A stretch of 64,000 nt of DNA from Mycolicibacterium aurum (GCF_900637195.1 NZ_LR134356.1:1922001-1986000); one strand, 5' to 3'. Counted from the first letter of the stretch, positions 44,615 through 53,517 are shown. Program-made: numbers and translations. The notes: a model not told the origin generated them from the sequence alone.

Positions 44615-45687
44615 CGGAGCCGGTGGGCAGGAGCGAAGCGACACGGAGCAACAGAGTCTTGGATGAACTCGGTTTCTACCTACTGGCCGGGGCAGGAGGC
44701 GAGGGGCCGGCCGCGCTGATGGACGAGGCGCGCCGTGGCGAGGAGCTGGGCTTCGGCACCGGATTCATCTCCGAACGGTGGAACGTCAAAGAGGCGTCCT
44801 CGCTGACCGGCGCGGCGCTGGCCGTGACCAGCCGTATGCAGATTGCTACCGCGGCAACCAATCACAACACCCGTCACCCGCTCATCACCGGGTCGTGGGC
44901 CACCACGATGCACCGGCTGTCGGGAGGGCGGTTCACACTGGGGCTGGGCCGGGGGATCGCCGCGATGTACAACGCGTTCGGGGTGCCTGCGGTGACGACC
45001 GCGCAGATGGAGGACTTCGCGCAGGTGATGCGCAAGCTCTGGCACGGGGAGTTGATCTTCAACCACGACGGGCCCATCGGCAAGTACCCGGTGCTGTTCC
45101 TCGATCCCGACTTCCGGGAGGACATCCGGCTGGCCATCGTCGCGTTCGGTCCGCAGACGCTGGCACTCGGTGGCCGCGAGTTCGACGACGTCATCCTGCA
45201 CACGTACTTCACGCCCGAGACAGTGCAGCGGGCCGTCAAGACCGTGAAGGACGCCGCCGAGCAGGCGGGTCGTGACCCCGCCGCGGTGCGGGTGTGGTCG
45301 TGTTTCGCCACCGTCGGGGATCATCTGCCCGAAGAGTTACGACTGAAGAAAACCGTCGCCCGGCTGGCCACCTACCTGCAGGGCTACGGCGATCTGCTGG
45401 TCAACACCAACGGCTGGGACACCGCTGTGCTGCAAAGGTTCCGGGACGATTCGGTGGTGCAGTCGATTCCCGGCGGCATCGACCACAAGGCCAGCGCCGA
45501 GCAGATCGAGCACATCGCCACGCTGATCCCCGAAGAGTGGCTGGAGCCCTCGGCCACCGGCTCGGCGCAGCAGTGCGTCGACCGGGTGCGCAAGGAATTC
45601 GACTACGGCGCCGACGCGGTGATCATGCACGGCGCCACACCCGACGAACTGGAACCGATCATCGCCGCCTACCGCGCCAGCGAGTGA
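44611..45687 (+). CDS. LLM-class F420-dependent oxidoreductase
   Basis: This 358-residue luciferase-like monooxygenase-family protein has the TIM-barrel features of F420-dependent enzymes (ELGFGTGFISERWNVKEAS, ATAATNHNTRHPLITGSWA, LSGGRFTLGLGRG). From memory it matches the family named after MSMEG_2249. The GTG at 44611 follows AAGGAG by eight bases and overlaps the SnoaL-like stop. It likely uses reduced or oxidised F420 to reduce or oxidise a pathway intermediate. The palindromic repeat copy 1 begins at its stop codon. Confidence 0.85.
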   Translation: MTEPVGRSEATRSNRVLDELGFYLLAGAGGEGPAALMDEARRGEELGFGTGFISERWNVKEASSLTGAALAVTSRMQIATAATNHNTRHPLITGSWATTMHRLSGGRFTLGLGRGIAAMYNAFGVPAVTTAQMEDFAQVMRKLWHGELIFNHDGPIGKYPVLFLDPDFREDIRLAIVAFGPQTLALGGREFDDVILHTYFTPETVQRAVKTVKDAAEQAGRDPAAVRVWSCFATVGDHLPEELRLKKTVARLATYLQGYGDLLVNTNGWDTAVLQRFRDDSVVQSIPGGIDHKASAEQIEHIATLIPEEWLEPSATGSAQQCVDRVRKEFDYGADAVIMHGATPDELEPIIAAYRASE

Positions 45688-45734
45688 AGTCGGGGTAGTT
45701 GGTCACGCTGAGGGCGACCCACTGCACCGAAATC
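45686..45734. repeat. Palindromic intergenic repeat, copy 1
   Basis: This 49-base element has 19-base arms (GAAGTCGGGGTAGTTGGTC and GACCCACTGCACCGAAATC) around an 11-base loop ACGCTGAGGGC. Fourteen of 19 arm positions pair. It aligns with the copy at 57565 at 16 of 19 (left arm) and 17 of 19 (right arm) positions. It fills the gap between two convergent genes and could serve as a bidirectional terminator. Confidence 0.75.
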
Positions 45735-45742
45735 GCTTGAGT

Positions 45743-47239
45743 TCAGGGGGTGATGACGGTTCGGGATACGGGTTCCGCCGCCGCCTGCCTGCTGTAGAGG
45801 CCCCGCTCCAGTGCATCGATCAGGACATCTCTGGTCTCGGCGGGGTGGATGAGGTCGTCGAACCCGAGATGGCCCGCGGACCGGAACGACGCGTCCACCT
45901 CGGCCTGGCGCAGCTTGGCCTCGATGTCCTCGGTGGCGTGTGAGGCCCGGCTCAGCGCCGCGGCACTCATGGCCCCCATCGTCGCACCGGGGTAGGCGAA
46001 CGTCGCACTCTGGTTGTCGAACCCGAGCAGCGACATGACCATCGAACCGAATCCATAGGCCTTGCGCAGCGTCACATGGAGTTTCAGCGTGGTCGCAGCG
46101 GTCTGTGCGGCGAACATCCGCGCCCCGCTGCGCAGCACGCCGGTCTTCTCCGACCGGCTGCCCGGCAGCATGCCCGGGTTGTCGGCGAGGAACACGAGGG
46201 GCACGTGGAACGCATCGGCGACGGTGATGAAATGCGCTGCCTTGTCGGCGGCGTCGGCATCGATGGACCCGGCGAGCACGTTGGGCTGGTTGGCGACCAC
46301 CGCGACGGGATGGCCGCCGAGGTGGGCCAGCGCGCAGAGCATCGCCTTTCCGAACTTCGGCTGCACCTCGAACCAGCCCGTGTCGTCGAACACCACATCG
46401 AGCACCGCGCGCATGTCGTACACCTGGCGATTGCCGCGGGGCACGATGTCCAGCAGCTCCGGGGTCGACCGACGCGCCGTCGACTCGCCCGCGGGCAGCG
46501 ACGTCGGATACGACCAGGCGCTGGAGGGGAAGAAGGACAGGTAGCGCCGGATGTCGTCGAGCACCGCGACGTCGTCCTGGCCGAGGTTGTGGATGACCCC
46601 GCTGGCCAGCGCGACCGACGGCCCACCCAGGTCTTCCTTCGAAATCTCCTCGCCGGTGGACTCTTTGACGACCGGCGGGCCGGCCGTGAAGATCGCGCCC
46701 TGGCTGGTCATGATCGTCCAGTCGCACACCGGCGCGACGAGGGCACCGTGTCCCGCGGACGGGCCGAACAGGCCGCCGATGGTGGGCACCTTGCCCGAGC
46801 ACTGCGCCTGCGCCAGAAGATCGGTGGGCGTGCGCCCGTAGTGTTCGCCACTGGGCCGGAACCCCGCGCCCTCCAGCAGCATGACCAGCGGTACCCGGTC
46901 ACGCAGCGCGAGCTCGGCGAGGCGGTACCGCTTCGCGTTGCCCCCGGGGCCGATGCTGCCCGCCAGCGTGGTGAAGTCCTCCGCGCCGATCATCACCGGC
47001 CTGCCGTCGACCAAACCCGAGCCGGCGACGATGCCGTCAGCGGCGATGTCACCGCCGACGAGCGTGCCGAATTCGCGGAAAGAGCCCTTGTCCACCAGGT
47101 GGTCGATCCGGCTGCGGGCGTCGAGTTTGCCTTTGTCGCGATGCCTGGTGAGGCGGTCGTCGCCGCCCATCGCCCTGGAGTGGTCCCGCCTGCGCGTCAG
47201 CTCGTCGAGCGTGTCCGCCCAATCCTCGGCTCCGGCCAT
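45743..47239 (-). CDS. Acyl-CoA carboxyltransferase (AccD-like beta subunit)
   Basis: This 498-residue protein has both carboxyltransferase domains, with KLDARSRIDHLVDKGSFREFG near residue 38, GLFGPSAGHGALVAPVCDW near residue 145, and LADNPGMLPGSRSEKTGVL near residue 380. The ATG at 47239 has CAGGAG eight bases upstream. It is in the propionyl/methylcrotonyl-CoA carboxylase beta family. No biotin carboxylase alpha subunit is beside it, so it must pair with one elsewhere. Operator copy E lies between it and the divergent LLM gene. It may carboxylate a branched or short acyl-CoA released by the pathway. Confidence 0.87.
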   Translation of the reverse strand: MAGAEDWADTLDELTRRRDHSRAMGGDDRLTRHRDKGKLDARSRIDHLVDKGSFREFGTLVGGDIAADGIVAGSGLVDGRPVMIGAEDFTTLAGSIGPGGNAKRYRLAELALRDRVPLVMLLEGAGFRPSGEHYGRTPTDLLAQAQCSGKVPTIGGLFGPSAGHGALVAPVCDWTIMTSQGAIFTAGPPVVKESTGEEISKEDLGGPSVALASGVIHNLGQDDVAVLDDIRRYLSFFPSSAWSYPTSLPAGESTARRSTPELLDIVPRGNRQVYDMRAVLDVVFDDTGWFEVQPKFGKAMLCALAHLGGHPVAVVANQPNVLAGSIDADAADKAAHFITVADAFHVPLVFLADNPGMLPGSRSEKTGVLRSGARMFAAQTAATTLKLHVTLRKAYGFGSMVMSLLGFDNQSATFAYPGATMGAMSAAALSRASHATEDIEAKLRQAEVDASFRSAGHLGFDDLIHPAETRDVLIDALERGLYSRQAAAEPVSRTVITP

Positions 47240-47286
47240 GCGCAGACTCCTGTTCTCGGCTCGCCACACGTCGCAACGTTGACCAT

Positions 47287-47303
47287 ACTGAATTGCTTAC
47301 TGT
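47287..47303. promoter_or_regulatory. Candidate TetR-type operator, copy E
   Basis: ACTGAATTGCTTACTGT matches copy C at 14 of 17 positions, including the identical centre TGCTTAC. It lies between the divergent carboxyltransferase (47 bases to its start) and LLM (13 bases to its start) genes. Confidence 0.65.
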
Positions 47304-47316
47304 AGCGTCGTTCGGC

Positions 47317-48348
47317 ATGGGTGCTGAAGGCGGCCTCAAGGTGGACGCTGCCGTCGTCAGTCAACTGTCCCACGTTCCGGAGGGCGCCAGAACACTGGAA
47401 CGCCGGGGCTATGACGGGTGCTGGACGGCCGAGATCAATCACGATCCATTCCTGCCGCTGACGCTTGCCGCCGAGCACACCCACCGCATCGAGTTGGGCA
47501 CCAGCATCGCCGTGGCGTTCGCCCGCAATCCGATGACCGTTGCCCAGGTCGGGTGGGACCTGCAGGACTACTCGCAGGGCCGCCTCATCCTGGGACTCGG
47601 CTCGCAGATCAAGCCGCACATCGAGAAGCGGTTCAGCATGCCGTGGAGCAAGCCTGTCGCGAGGATGCGCGAATTCGTGGTGGCGCTGCACGAGATCTGG
47701 GGATGCTGGCGCGACGGCTCCCGGCTCGACTTCGAGGGCGACTTCTACACGCACACGCTGATGACCCCGATGTTCGTCCCGCCCCCGCACCCACACGCTG
47801 ACCCCAAGGTGTTCGTCGCCGCAGTAGGCGACAGGATGACCGAGATGTGCGGTGAGGTGGCCGACGGCCTACTGGCGCATGCGTTCTCGACTCAGCGGTA
47901 CATGCGGGAGGTGACGATCCCCACGCTGACGCGGGGTATCGAGCGCTCCCGGCGAGAGCGCGGCGACGTGGAGGTGGCCAGCCCGCTTTTCGTCGTCACC
48001 GGTCACGACGAGCAGGAACTGGCTGCCGCCACCGTTGCCACCCGCAAGCAGATCGCCTTCTACGCGTCCACTCCGGCCTATCGCGCCGTGTTGGAGTTGC
48101 ACGGCTGGGGCGATCTGCAGACCGAACTACACCGGCTCTCGCGCGAGGGGGACTGGGACACGATGGGGTCGCTGATCGACGACACCATCCTCGGGGAGTT
48201 CGCCGTCGTCGCGACGGTCGACCATCTGGTCGATTCCATCAGATCTCGGTGTGACGGCCTCATCGACCGCGTCCTGCTGGGGTTTCCGTCATCCATCGAC
48301 GAGGCGACGGTTGTCGATCTGGTGTCTGAATTGCGCAGCGGCACATAA
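47317..48348 (+). CDS. LLM-class F420-dependent oxidoreductase
   Basis: This 343-residue protein has LLM-family features: TLERRGYDGCWTAEINHDPFL, HRIELGTSIAVAFARNPMTVA and YSQGRLILGLGSQIKPHIE. From memory it matches the family named after MSMEG_2256, distinct from that of the LLM gene at 44611. The ATG at 47317 lies only 13 bases from the operator, so the transcript may be nearly leaderless. It is followed by a P450 gene after 12 bases. Reaction unknown; F420-linked reduction or oxidation of a pathway ketone or alkene is likely. Confidence 0.85.
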   Translation: MGAEGGLKVDAAVVSQLSHVPEGARTLERRGYDGCWTAEINHDPFLPLTLAAEHTHRIELGTSIAVAFARNPMTVAQVGWDLQDYSQGRLILGLGSQIKPHIEKRFSMPWSKPVARMREFVVALHEIWGCWRDGSRLDFEGDFYTHTLMTPMFVPPPHPHADPKVFVAAVGDRMTEMCGEVADGLLAHAFSTQRYMREVTIPTLTRGIERSRRERGDVEVASPLFVVTGHDEQELAAATVATRKQIAFYASTPAYRAVLELHGWGDLQTELHRLSREGDWDTMGSLIDDTILGEFAVVATVDHLVDSIRSRCDGLIDRVLLGFPSSIDEATVVDLVSELRSGT

Positions 48349-48360
48349 GAGGAGACAGAG

Positions 48361-49596
48361 ATGAGCGTTCGAGTAGCCGATGAGGCCGCCAACGTGTTCG
48401 CCGATCCGGCGGCCTACGCCGACGAGGCGCGGTTACATGCGGCGATGACCCACCTGCGGGCCCATGCCCCGGTCGCCTGGGTGGAGGTCCCGGACTACCG
48501 CCCGTTCTGGGCGATCACCAAGCACGCCGACATCATGGCCATCGAACGGGACAACACCCTGTTCACGAATTCGCCGCGGCCTGTGCTCACCACCGCGGAG
48601 GGTGACGCCCAGCAGGAGGCCATGGGCATCCGCACGCTGATCCACCTGGACGATCCGCAGCACCGCAAGGTCAGGGCGATCGGGGCGGACTGGTTCCGGC
48701 CGAAAGCCATGCGCGCCTTGAAGGTTAGGGTGGACGAGCTGGCGAACTCGTTCGTCGACAAGATGGCCGACCGGGGTGGGGAATGCGACTTCGTGCAGGA
48801 AGTCGCCGTGAACTTCCCGCTCTATGTCATCATGTCGCTGCTCGGCATCCCCGAGTCCGACTTCCCGCGCATGTTGACCTACACCCAGGAATTGTTCGGC
48901 AGCGATGATGCCGAGCTGCAGCGCGGCATCACGATGGAAGAGCGCGGGATGGCGCTGTTCGAGATGTTCACCTACTTCAACGACATCACCGCGGCGCGGC
49001 GCGCCCACCCCACCGAGGATCTCGCGTCAGCGATCGCCAACGCCCGGATTGACGGCGAACCGCTGTCCGACATCGAATCCGTCTCGTACTACCTCATCGT
49101 GGCCACCGCGGGGCACGACACGACGAGCGCCACGATCTCTGGCGGCCTGCAGGCGCTGGCCGAGAATGCCGATCAGCTGCAGCGACTGCAGAACACTCCG
49201 GAATTGTTGCCACTGGCGGTCGAAGAGATGATCCGCTGGGTCACCCCGGTCAAGGAGTTCATGCGAACCGCCACGCAGGACACCGAGATTCGCGGTGTGC
49301 CGATCGCGGCGGGGGAGTCGGTGCTCCTGTCCTACCCGTCCGGCAACCGCGACGAGGACATCTTTGCCGACCCGTTCCGCTTCGACGTCGGCCGCGACCC
49401 GAACAGGCACGTTGCGTTCGGCTACGGCGTGCACTTCTGTCTGGGCGCCGCGTTGGCACGGATGGAGATCAACAGCTTCTATTCCGCGCTGCTGCCCCGC
49501 CTGAAGTCGGTCGAGTTGGCGGGCAGAGCTGAGCACACCGCGACGATCTTCGTCGGTGGGCTCAAGCACCTGCCCATCAAGTACTCACTGGGCTGA
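48361..49596 (+). CDS. Cytochrome P450
   Basis: This 411-residue bacterial P450 has the I-helix motif ATAGHDTTSATISGG, ExxR as EEMIRW, and haem-binding FGYGVHFCLGAALARME with the Cys near residue 360. AGGAG lies eight bases before the ATG. It is co-directional with the LLM gene (12-base gap), so both probably respond to operator copy E. It differs clearly from the P450 at 34560 and so probably hydroxylates another position or intermediate. No ferredoxin gene is adjacent. Confidence 0.9.
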   Translation: MSVRVADEAANVFADPAAYADEARLHAAMTHLRAHAPVAWVEVPDYRPFWAITKHADIMAIERDNTLFTNSPRPVLTTAEGDAQQEAMGIRTLIHLDDPQHRKVRAIGADWFRPKAMRALKVRVDELANSFVDKMADRGGECDFVQEVAVNFPLYVIMSLLGIPESDFPRMLTYTQELFGSDDAELQRGITMEERGMALFEMFTYFNDITAARRAHPTEDLASAIANARIDGEPLSDIESVSYYLIVATAGHDTTSATISGGLQALAENADQLQRLQNTPELLPLAVEEMIRWVTPVKEFMRTATQDTEIRGVPIAAGESVLLSYPSGNRDEDIFADPFRFDVGRDPNRHVAFGYGVHFCLGAALARMEINSFYSALLPRLKSVELAGRAEHTATIFVGGLKHLPIKYSLG

Positions 49597-49604
49597 TAGC
49601 GCCG

Positions 49605-50900
49605 TTACTTCTGCGCGGCGGTGGCGGCGCCCATCTGTTCCTGCCAGTTCTTCGCCGAGTCACCGGATTTCGGGTGATGCGACAGTGCCTGGATCGAGAC
49701 GTCGTGTCCTTCGGCGGCTTTGCGTAACGCCCCGACGGTGGCCTGCTCTTTGGGGATGTGGGTGAACGGGTCCCAGTTGTACCAGCGCATGGCGTTCTCG
49801 AACGTCATCTTGTTGATCTCGGCGTCGGGAACGGCGTTGCTGGTGAAGACCTCCTCGAGCTGCTCGGGAGCACCCGGCCACATCGAATCACTGTGCGGGT
49901 AGTCAGCCTCCCAGCAGATGTTGTCCACCCCGATCTGATGCCGCGTGGCCACCCCTACCGGATCGGCGATGAAGCAGGTCAGGAAGTGCTCACGAAACAC
50001 CTCCGAGGGCAGCTTGCCCCCGAAGTCCTGCCCGGTCCACGTCGAATGCATCTCATAGGTGCGATCAACCCGCTCCAGGAAATACGGAATCCAGCCCGTC
50101 CCACCCTCAGACAGCGCGATCTTGAGGCCGGGATACTCCTTGATCGGCCGCGACCACAACAGATCCGCCGCCGCCTGCACGATGTTCATCGGCTGCAACG
50201 TGATCATCACATCCATCGGCGCATCCGGGGCGGTGATCGCCAACCGGCCCGAGGACCCGATATGCACATTGAGCACCGTGTCGGTGTCCACCAGCGCATC
50301 CCACATCGGCTTCCAATACTCGAAATCATGAAAACTCGGATAACCCATCGCCGAGGGATTCTCCGAAAACGTCAACGAATGCACCCCGCGGGCGGCGTTA
50401 CGGCGGATCTCAGCAGCACACGCCACGGGATCCCAGATCACCGGCAACGTCATCGGAATGAACCGCGCCGGATACGCCCCACACCACTGCTCGACATGCC
50501 AGTCGTTGTAGGCCTGCACCAACGCCAGCGAGAACTCGGCATCCTCAGTCGCGAACAACCGCCCCGCGAAACCGGGAAACGACGGAAAACACATCGAGCC
50601 CAAAATGCCACCGGCATTCATGTCCTTGACCCGCTCATCGACCTTCCAACACCCAGGGCGGATCTCATCAAGACCCTGCGGCTCCAGCCCGTACTCCTCC
50701 TTCGGCCGGCCCGCCACCGCATTCAACGCCACATTCGGAATCACCACATCCCGGAACTGCCAGGTATCCGACCCATCCGGGTTATGCACCAACCGCGGCG
50801 CCTCATCCAGATACTTCCTCGGCAGATGATTCTTGAACATGTCCGGCGGCTCCACGATGTGATCATCAACGCTGATCAAAATCATGTCGTCTTTGTGCAT
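49605..50900 (-). CDS. Amidohydrolase_2-family protein, third copy
   Basis: This 431-residue protein is a larger amidohydrolase_2 relative. It has the N-terminal metal motif ISVDDHIVEPPDMF, a long loop CFPSFPGFAGRLFA, ALSEGGTGWIPYFLERVD and NICWEADYPHSDSMWP near residue 330. Homologues cluster with P450 and acyl-CoA genes in mycobacteria; the substrate is unknown. Codon use differs along the gene: the 3' quarter looks native, but roughly 49930-50880 uses many more T-ending codons (GAT, TAT, CAT, TTT). It is convergent with the P450 gene. Upstream, TTACCGT at 50924 resembles a half operator. Confidence 0.87.
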   Translation of the reverse strand: MHKDDMILISVDDHIVEPPDMFKNHLPRKYLDEAPRLVHNPDGSDTWQFRDVVIPNVALNAVAGRPKEEYGLEPQGLDEIRPGCWKVDERVKDMNAGGILGSMCFPSFPGFAGRLFATEDAEFSLALVQAYNDWHVEQWCGAYPARFIPMTLPVIWDPVACAAEIRRNAARGVHSLTFSENPSAMGYPSFHDFEYWKPMWDALVDTDTVLNVHIGSSGRLAITAPDAPMDVMITLQPMNIVQAAADLLWSRPIKEYPGLKIALSEGGTGWIPYFLERVDRTYEMHSTWTGQDFGGKLPSEVFREHFLTCFIADPVGVATRHQIGVDNICWEADYPHSDSMWPGAPEQLEEVFTSNAVPDAEINKMTFENAMRWYNWDPFTHIPKEQATVGALRKAAEGHDVSIQALSHHPKSGDSAKNWQEQMGAATAAQK

Positions 50901-50956
50901 CGCCGTCCCGTTTCTGTGGTCGCTTACCGTATGGACGACAGTTTAGCCTGCCGGGA

Positions 50957-51160
50957 TCAGCAGCAGCGCGCTCCAGGATTGGCATCCGCGGCCGCGTGAC
51001 GGTGCCGCCAATACTCCCGCTCGGACATCGGTGCGGCGTCCCGGTGACGTCGTGCGTGATGCTCCAGGTAGCGCTGGTAGTGGTTGTCGCCCATCAATGA
51101 CTGGCAGTACCAGACGATCTGGTCGAGGGTCCGGCGTGCGCCTTGGGTCGTGCGTCCCAT
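50957..51160 (-). CDS. YbdD/YjiX-family small protein
   Basis: This 67-residue protein matches the YbdD/YjiX family that accompanies CstA/BtsT transporters: an aromatic N-terminal helix (LDQIVWYCQSLMGDNHYQRYLEHH), then PMSEREYWRHR and the typical C-terminal NPGARCC. It is needed for transporter function in enterobacteria by family knowledge. Its first 67 bases overlap the 3' end of cstA in another frame. The conserved N-terminal helix lies in that overlap, so a later start is unlikely. Confidence 0.85.
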   Translation of the reverse strand: MGRTTQGARRTLDQIVWYCQSLMGDNHYQRYLEHHARRHRDAAPMSEREYWRHRHAAADANPGARCC

Positions 51161-53400
51161 TGTTTCTGCACCTCCTTCTCCGCCTTCGTCATCATCAGGC
51201 TCGACGGCGCGAACATGCGCGAGGGCACCGGGGCGTCCTCGGACAGCGGCGCGCCGTTACCGCGAATCGCCTTCAGCGCCATGATCACACCCGCGGCGAA
51301 GACGATGATCACGAGTACGGCGAAGATGATCGACAGCGTGCCCTGGATGAACGTGTTGCGGATGACGGCGTCGAGCGCACCGGCGTCCTTCGCGGCACCG
51401 AAGCTGGTCTGACCGGCGTCCTTGGCGTTGCGGTACTGGAAGTGCTGAGTCCAGTAACCGACCTTCGGGTCGCCGGAGAAGATCTTCTGCCACGACGCCG
51501 TCATGGTGACCACCAGGTCCCAGGCCAGCGGGATGCCGGGTATCCACGCCCATTTCAGCAGTCCGCGTTTGATGATCACCACGGTCACCACCGTGAGTGC
51601 GATGGCGGCGAGCAACTGGTTTGCGATACCGAACAGCGGGAAGAGGGTGTTGATGCCGCCCAGCGGGTCGGTGACACCCATCAACAGGATGGAGCCCCAC
51701 GCCGCGACGACGATGATGCTGCAGATCCATGCGCCGACCCGCCAGCTCGGATCGCGCAGCTTGGCGAACGGGCCGCCGAGGTTTCCCAGCCCGTCGGAGA
51801 GCATGAACCGTGCCACCCGAGTCCCGGCGTCCACGGTGGTGAGGATGAACAACGCCTCGAACATGATCGCGAAGTGGTACCAGAACGCTTTGAGGCTCGC
51901 GCCGCCGAATACCTGGTGCAACACCTCGGACATGCCGAAGGCGAGTGTCGGCGCACCGCCGGTGCGGGACACGATCGATTCCTCGCCGACACTGCGGGCG
52001 GCGTCGTCGATCTCCTGAGCGGTGATCGGCGCGCCGGACAGACCGAGGCCGTTGACATAGTCGGCCGCGGATGCCGCCGTCGTGCCCGTCGATGCGGCGG
52101 GCGCGTTCATCGTGAAGTACAGATGCTGGTTGAGTATCGCAGCGGTGATGAGCGCCATGATCGCGACGAACGACTCGGTGAGCATGCCGCCGTAGCCGAT
52201 CAGCCGCATCTGGCTTTCTTTTTCCAGCAGCTTCGGGGTGGTTCCCGAGGCGATCAAGGAGTGAAAGCCCGAGAGAGCGCCGCACGCGATGGTGATGAAC
52301 AGGAACGGGAACAGCGAACCCGCGAACACCGGCCCGGTGCCGCTGGTGGCGAATGTGGAGATCGCCGGCGCCTCCATGACGGGCCTGGCCAGCAGGATGC
52401 CCACAGCCAGCAGCGCGATGGTGCCGACTTTCATGAACGTCGACAGGTAGTCCCGCGGGGCCAGCAGCAGCCACACCGGCAGCACCGAGGCGGCCAGCCC
52501 GTAGAGGATGATGCACCACGAGAGCGCCACCTTCGACAGCGTGAACCAGTCTGCGCCCCAAGAGGTGTCGGCGACCCAGCCGCCCGAGACGACCGCCAGC
52601 AGCAACAGGATGACGCCGATCAGCGAGACCTCCGACACTCGCCCAGGTCGCAGGTAGCGCAGGTACAGGCCCATGAAGATGGCGATCGGAATCGTCATCG
52701 CGATCGAGAACACGCCCCACGGGCTTTCCGCGAGCGCGCCGACCACGACCAGTGCCAGCACCGCGAGCAGGATGACCATGATGACCAGCACGCCGACGAT
52801 CGCCGCGACTCCGCCGACGACCCCCAGCTCATCCCGGGCCATCTGTCCCAGTGACCGGCCCCGACGGCGGACCGAGATCGACAGCACCAGGTAGTCCTGC
52901 ACGCACCCGGCCACCACGGCGCCGACGATGATCCAGATCGCGCCGGGCAGATAGCCCATCTGGGTGGCCAGCACCGGCCCGACAAGCGGTCCCGCGCCCG
53001 CGATCGCGGCGAAGTGGTGGCCGTAGAGCACCCGCCGGTCGGTGGGCATGTAGTCGGTGCCGTTCTCGAAAACCTCTGCCGGGGTGGCGTTGTCGTCGCG
53101 GGGACGCACCACCTTCATCTCGATGAGGCGAGCGTAGAACCGGTACCCGATCACGTAGGTGCAGACCGCGGCGATGACGAACCACACCGCGTTGACGGTT
53201 TCCCCGCGGAAGAACGCGATCATCGCCCAGGCGACGGCGCCGAGGACGGCCACCACCGCGAAGATGATCTTGTGCTTGGTGGTGATCGGCGATCTGTCGA
53301 TGATCGCCACCGGCGGTTGGTCTTTGTCCGTGCGGATATAGGTGATGTCGCCGTCGGTCTCTTCGATGCGTTCTGACGACGGGGCGGTGGGTGTGGCCAT
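51094..53400 (-). CDS. cstA: CstA-family carbon starvation transporter
   Basis: This 768-residue integral membrane protein has about 16-18 hydrophobic spans and CstA signatures such as YGHHFAAIAGAGPLVGPVLATQMGYLPG near residue 127 and GALSGFHSLIASGTTPK. CstA proteins carry pyruvate and possibly peptides during carbon limitation. The ATG at 53400 gives MATPTAPSSER, with AGAAGAGG 13 bases upstream; an ATG at 53424 is possible. A CRP-like site lies 41 bases upstream of the start, matching known cAMP-CRP control of E. coli cstA. ybdD follows with overlap. Confidence 0.92.
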   Translation of the reverse strand: MATPTAPSSERIEETDGDITYIRTDKDQPPVAIIDRSPITTKHKIIFAVVAVLGAVAWAMIAFFRGETVNAVWFVIAAVCTYVIGYRFYARLIEMKVVRPRDDNATPAEVFENGTDYMPTDRRVLYGHHFAAIAGAGPLVGPVLATQMGYLPGAIWIIVGAVVAGCVQDYLVLSISVRRRGRSLGQMARDELGVVGGVAAIVGVLVIMVILLAVLALVVVGALAESPWGVFSIAMTIPIAIFMGLYLRYLRPGRVSEVSLIGVILLLLAVVSGGWVADTSWGADWFTLSKVALSWCIILYGLAASVLPVWLLLAPRDYLSTFMKVGTIALLAVGILLARPVMEAPAISTFATSGTGPVFAGSLFPFLFITIACGALSGFHSLIASGTTPKLLEKESQMRLIGYGGMLTESFVAIMALITAAILNQHLYFTMNAPAASTGTTAASAADYVNGLGLSGAPITAQEIDDAARSVGEESIVSRTGGAPTLAFGMSEVLHQVFGGASLKAFWYHFAIMFEALFILTTVDAGTRVARFMLSDGLGNLGGPFAKLRDPSWRVGAWICSIIVVAAWGSILLMGVTDPLGGINTLFPLFGIANQLLAAIALTVVTVVIIKRGLLKWAWIPGIPLAWDLVVTMTASWQKIFSGDPKVGYWTQHFQYRNAKDAGQTSFGAAKDAGALDAVIRNTFIQGTLSIIFAVLVIIVFAAGVIMALKAIRGNGAPLSEDAPVPSRMFAPSSLMMTKAEKEVQKQWDARPKAHAGPSTRSSGTASH

Positions 53401-53441
53401 GATGTCTGCCCGGCCTCTTCTCATTCGGCTCGACTGTTTCT

Positions 53442-53457
53442 TGTGTCCCGGATCACA
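53442..53457. promoter_or_regulatory. CRP-like site upstream of cstA
   Basis: TGTGTCCCGGATCACA matches TGTGA-N6-TCACA at nine of ten positions. It lies between ligB and cstA, in position to affect cstA transcription. Confidence 0.55.
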
Positions 53458-53517
53458 GGCGTTCCCCGATCCTTGCATCGGACAAACCGGGGATGTGGGA
53501 GAACCCCCGTATCGCGC

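Noticed and set aside
50911..50930. Sixth ACTGTAA-type operator before the amidohydrolase at 49605
   Set aside because: Only the TTACCGT half matches; the left arm does not fit at the required spacing.
51031..52854. 607-codon plus-strand frame opposite cstA
   Set aside because: Highly charged repetitive product and complete overlap with a conserved membrane protein gene.
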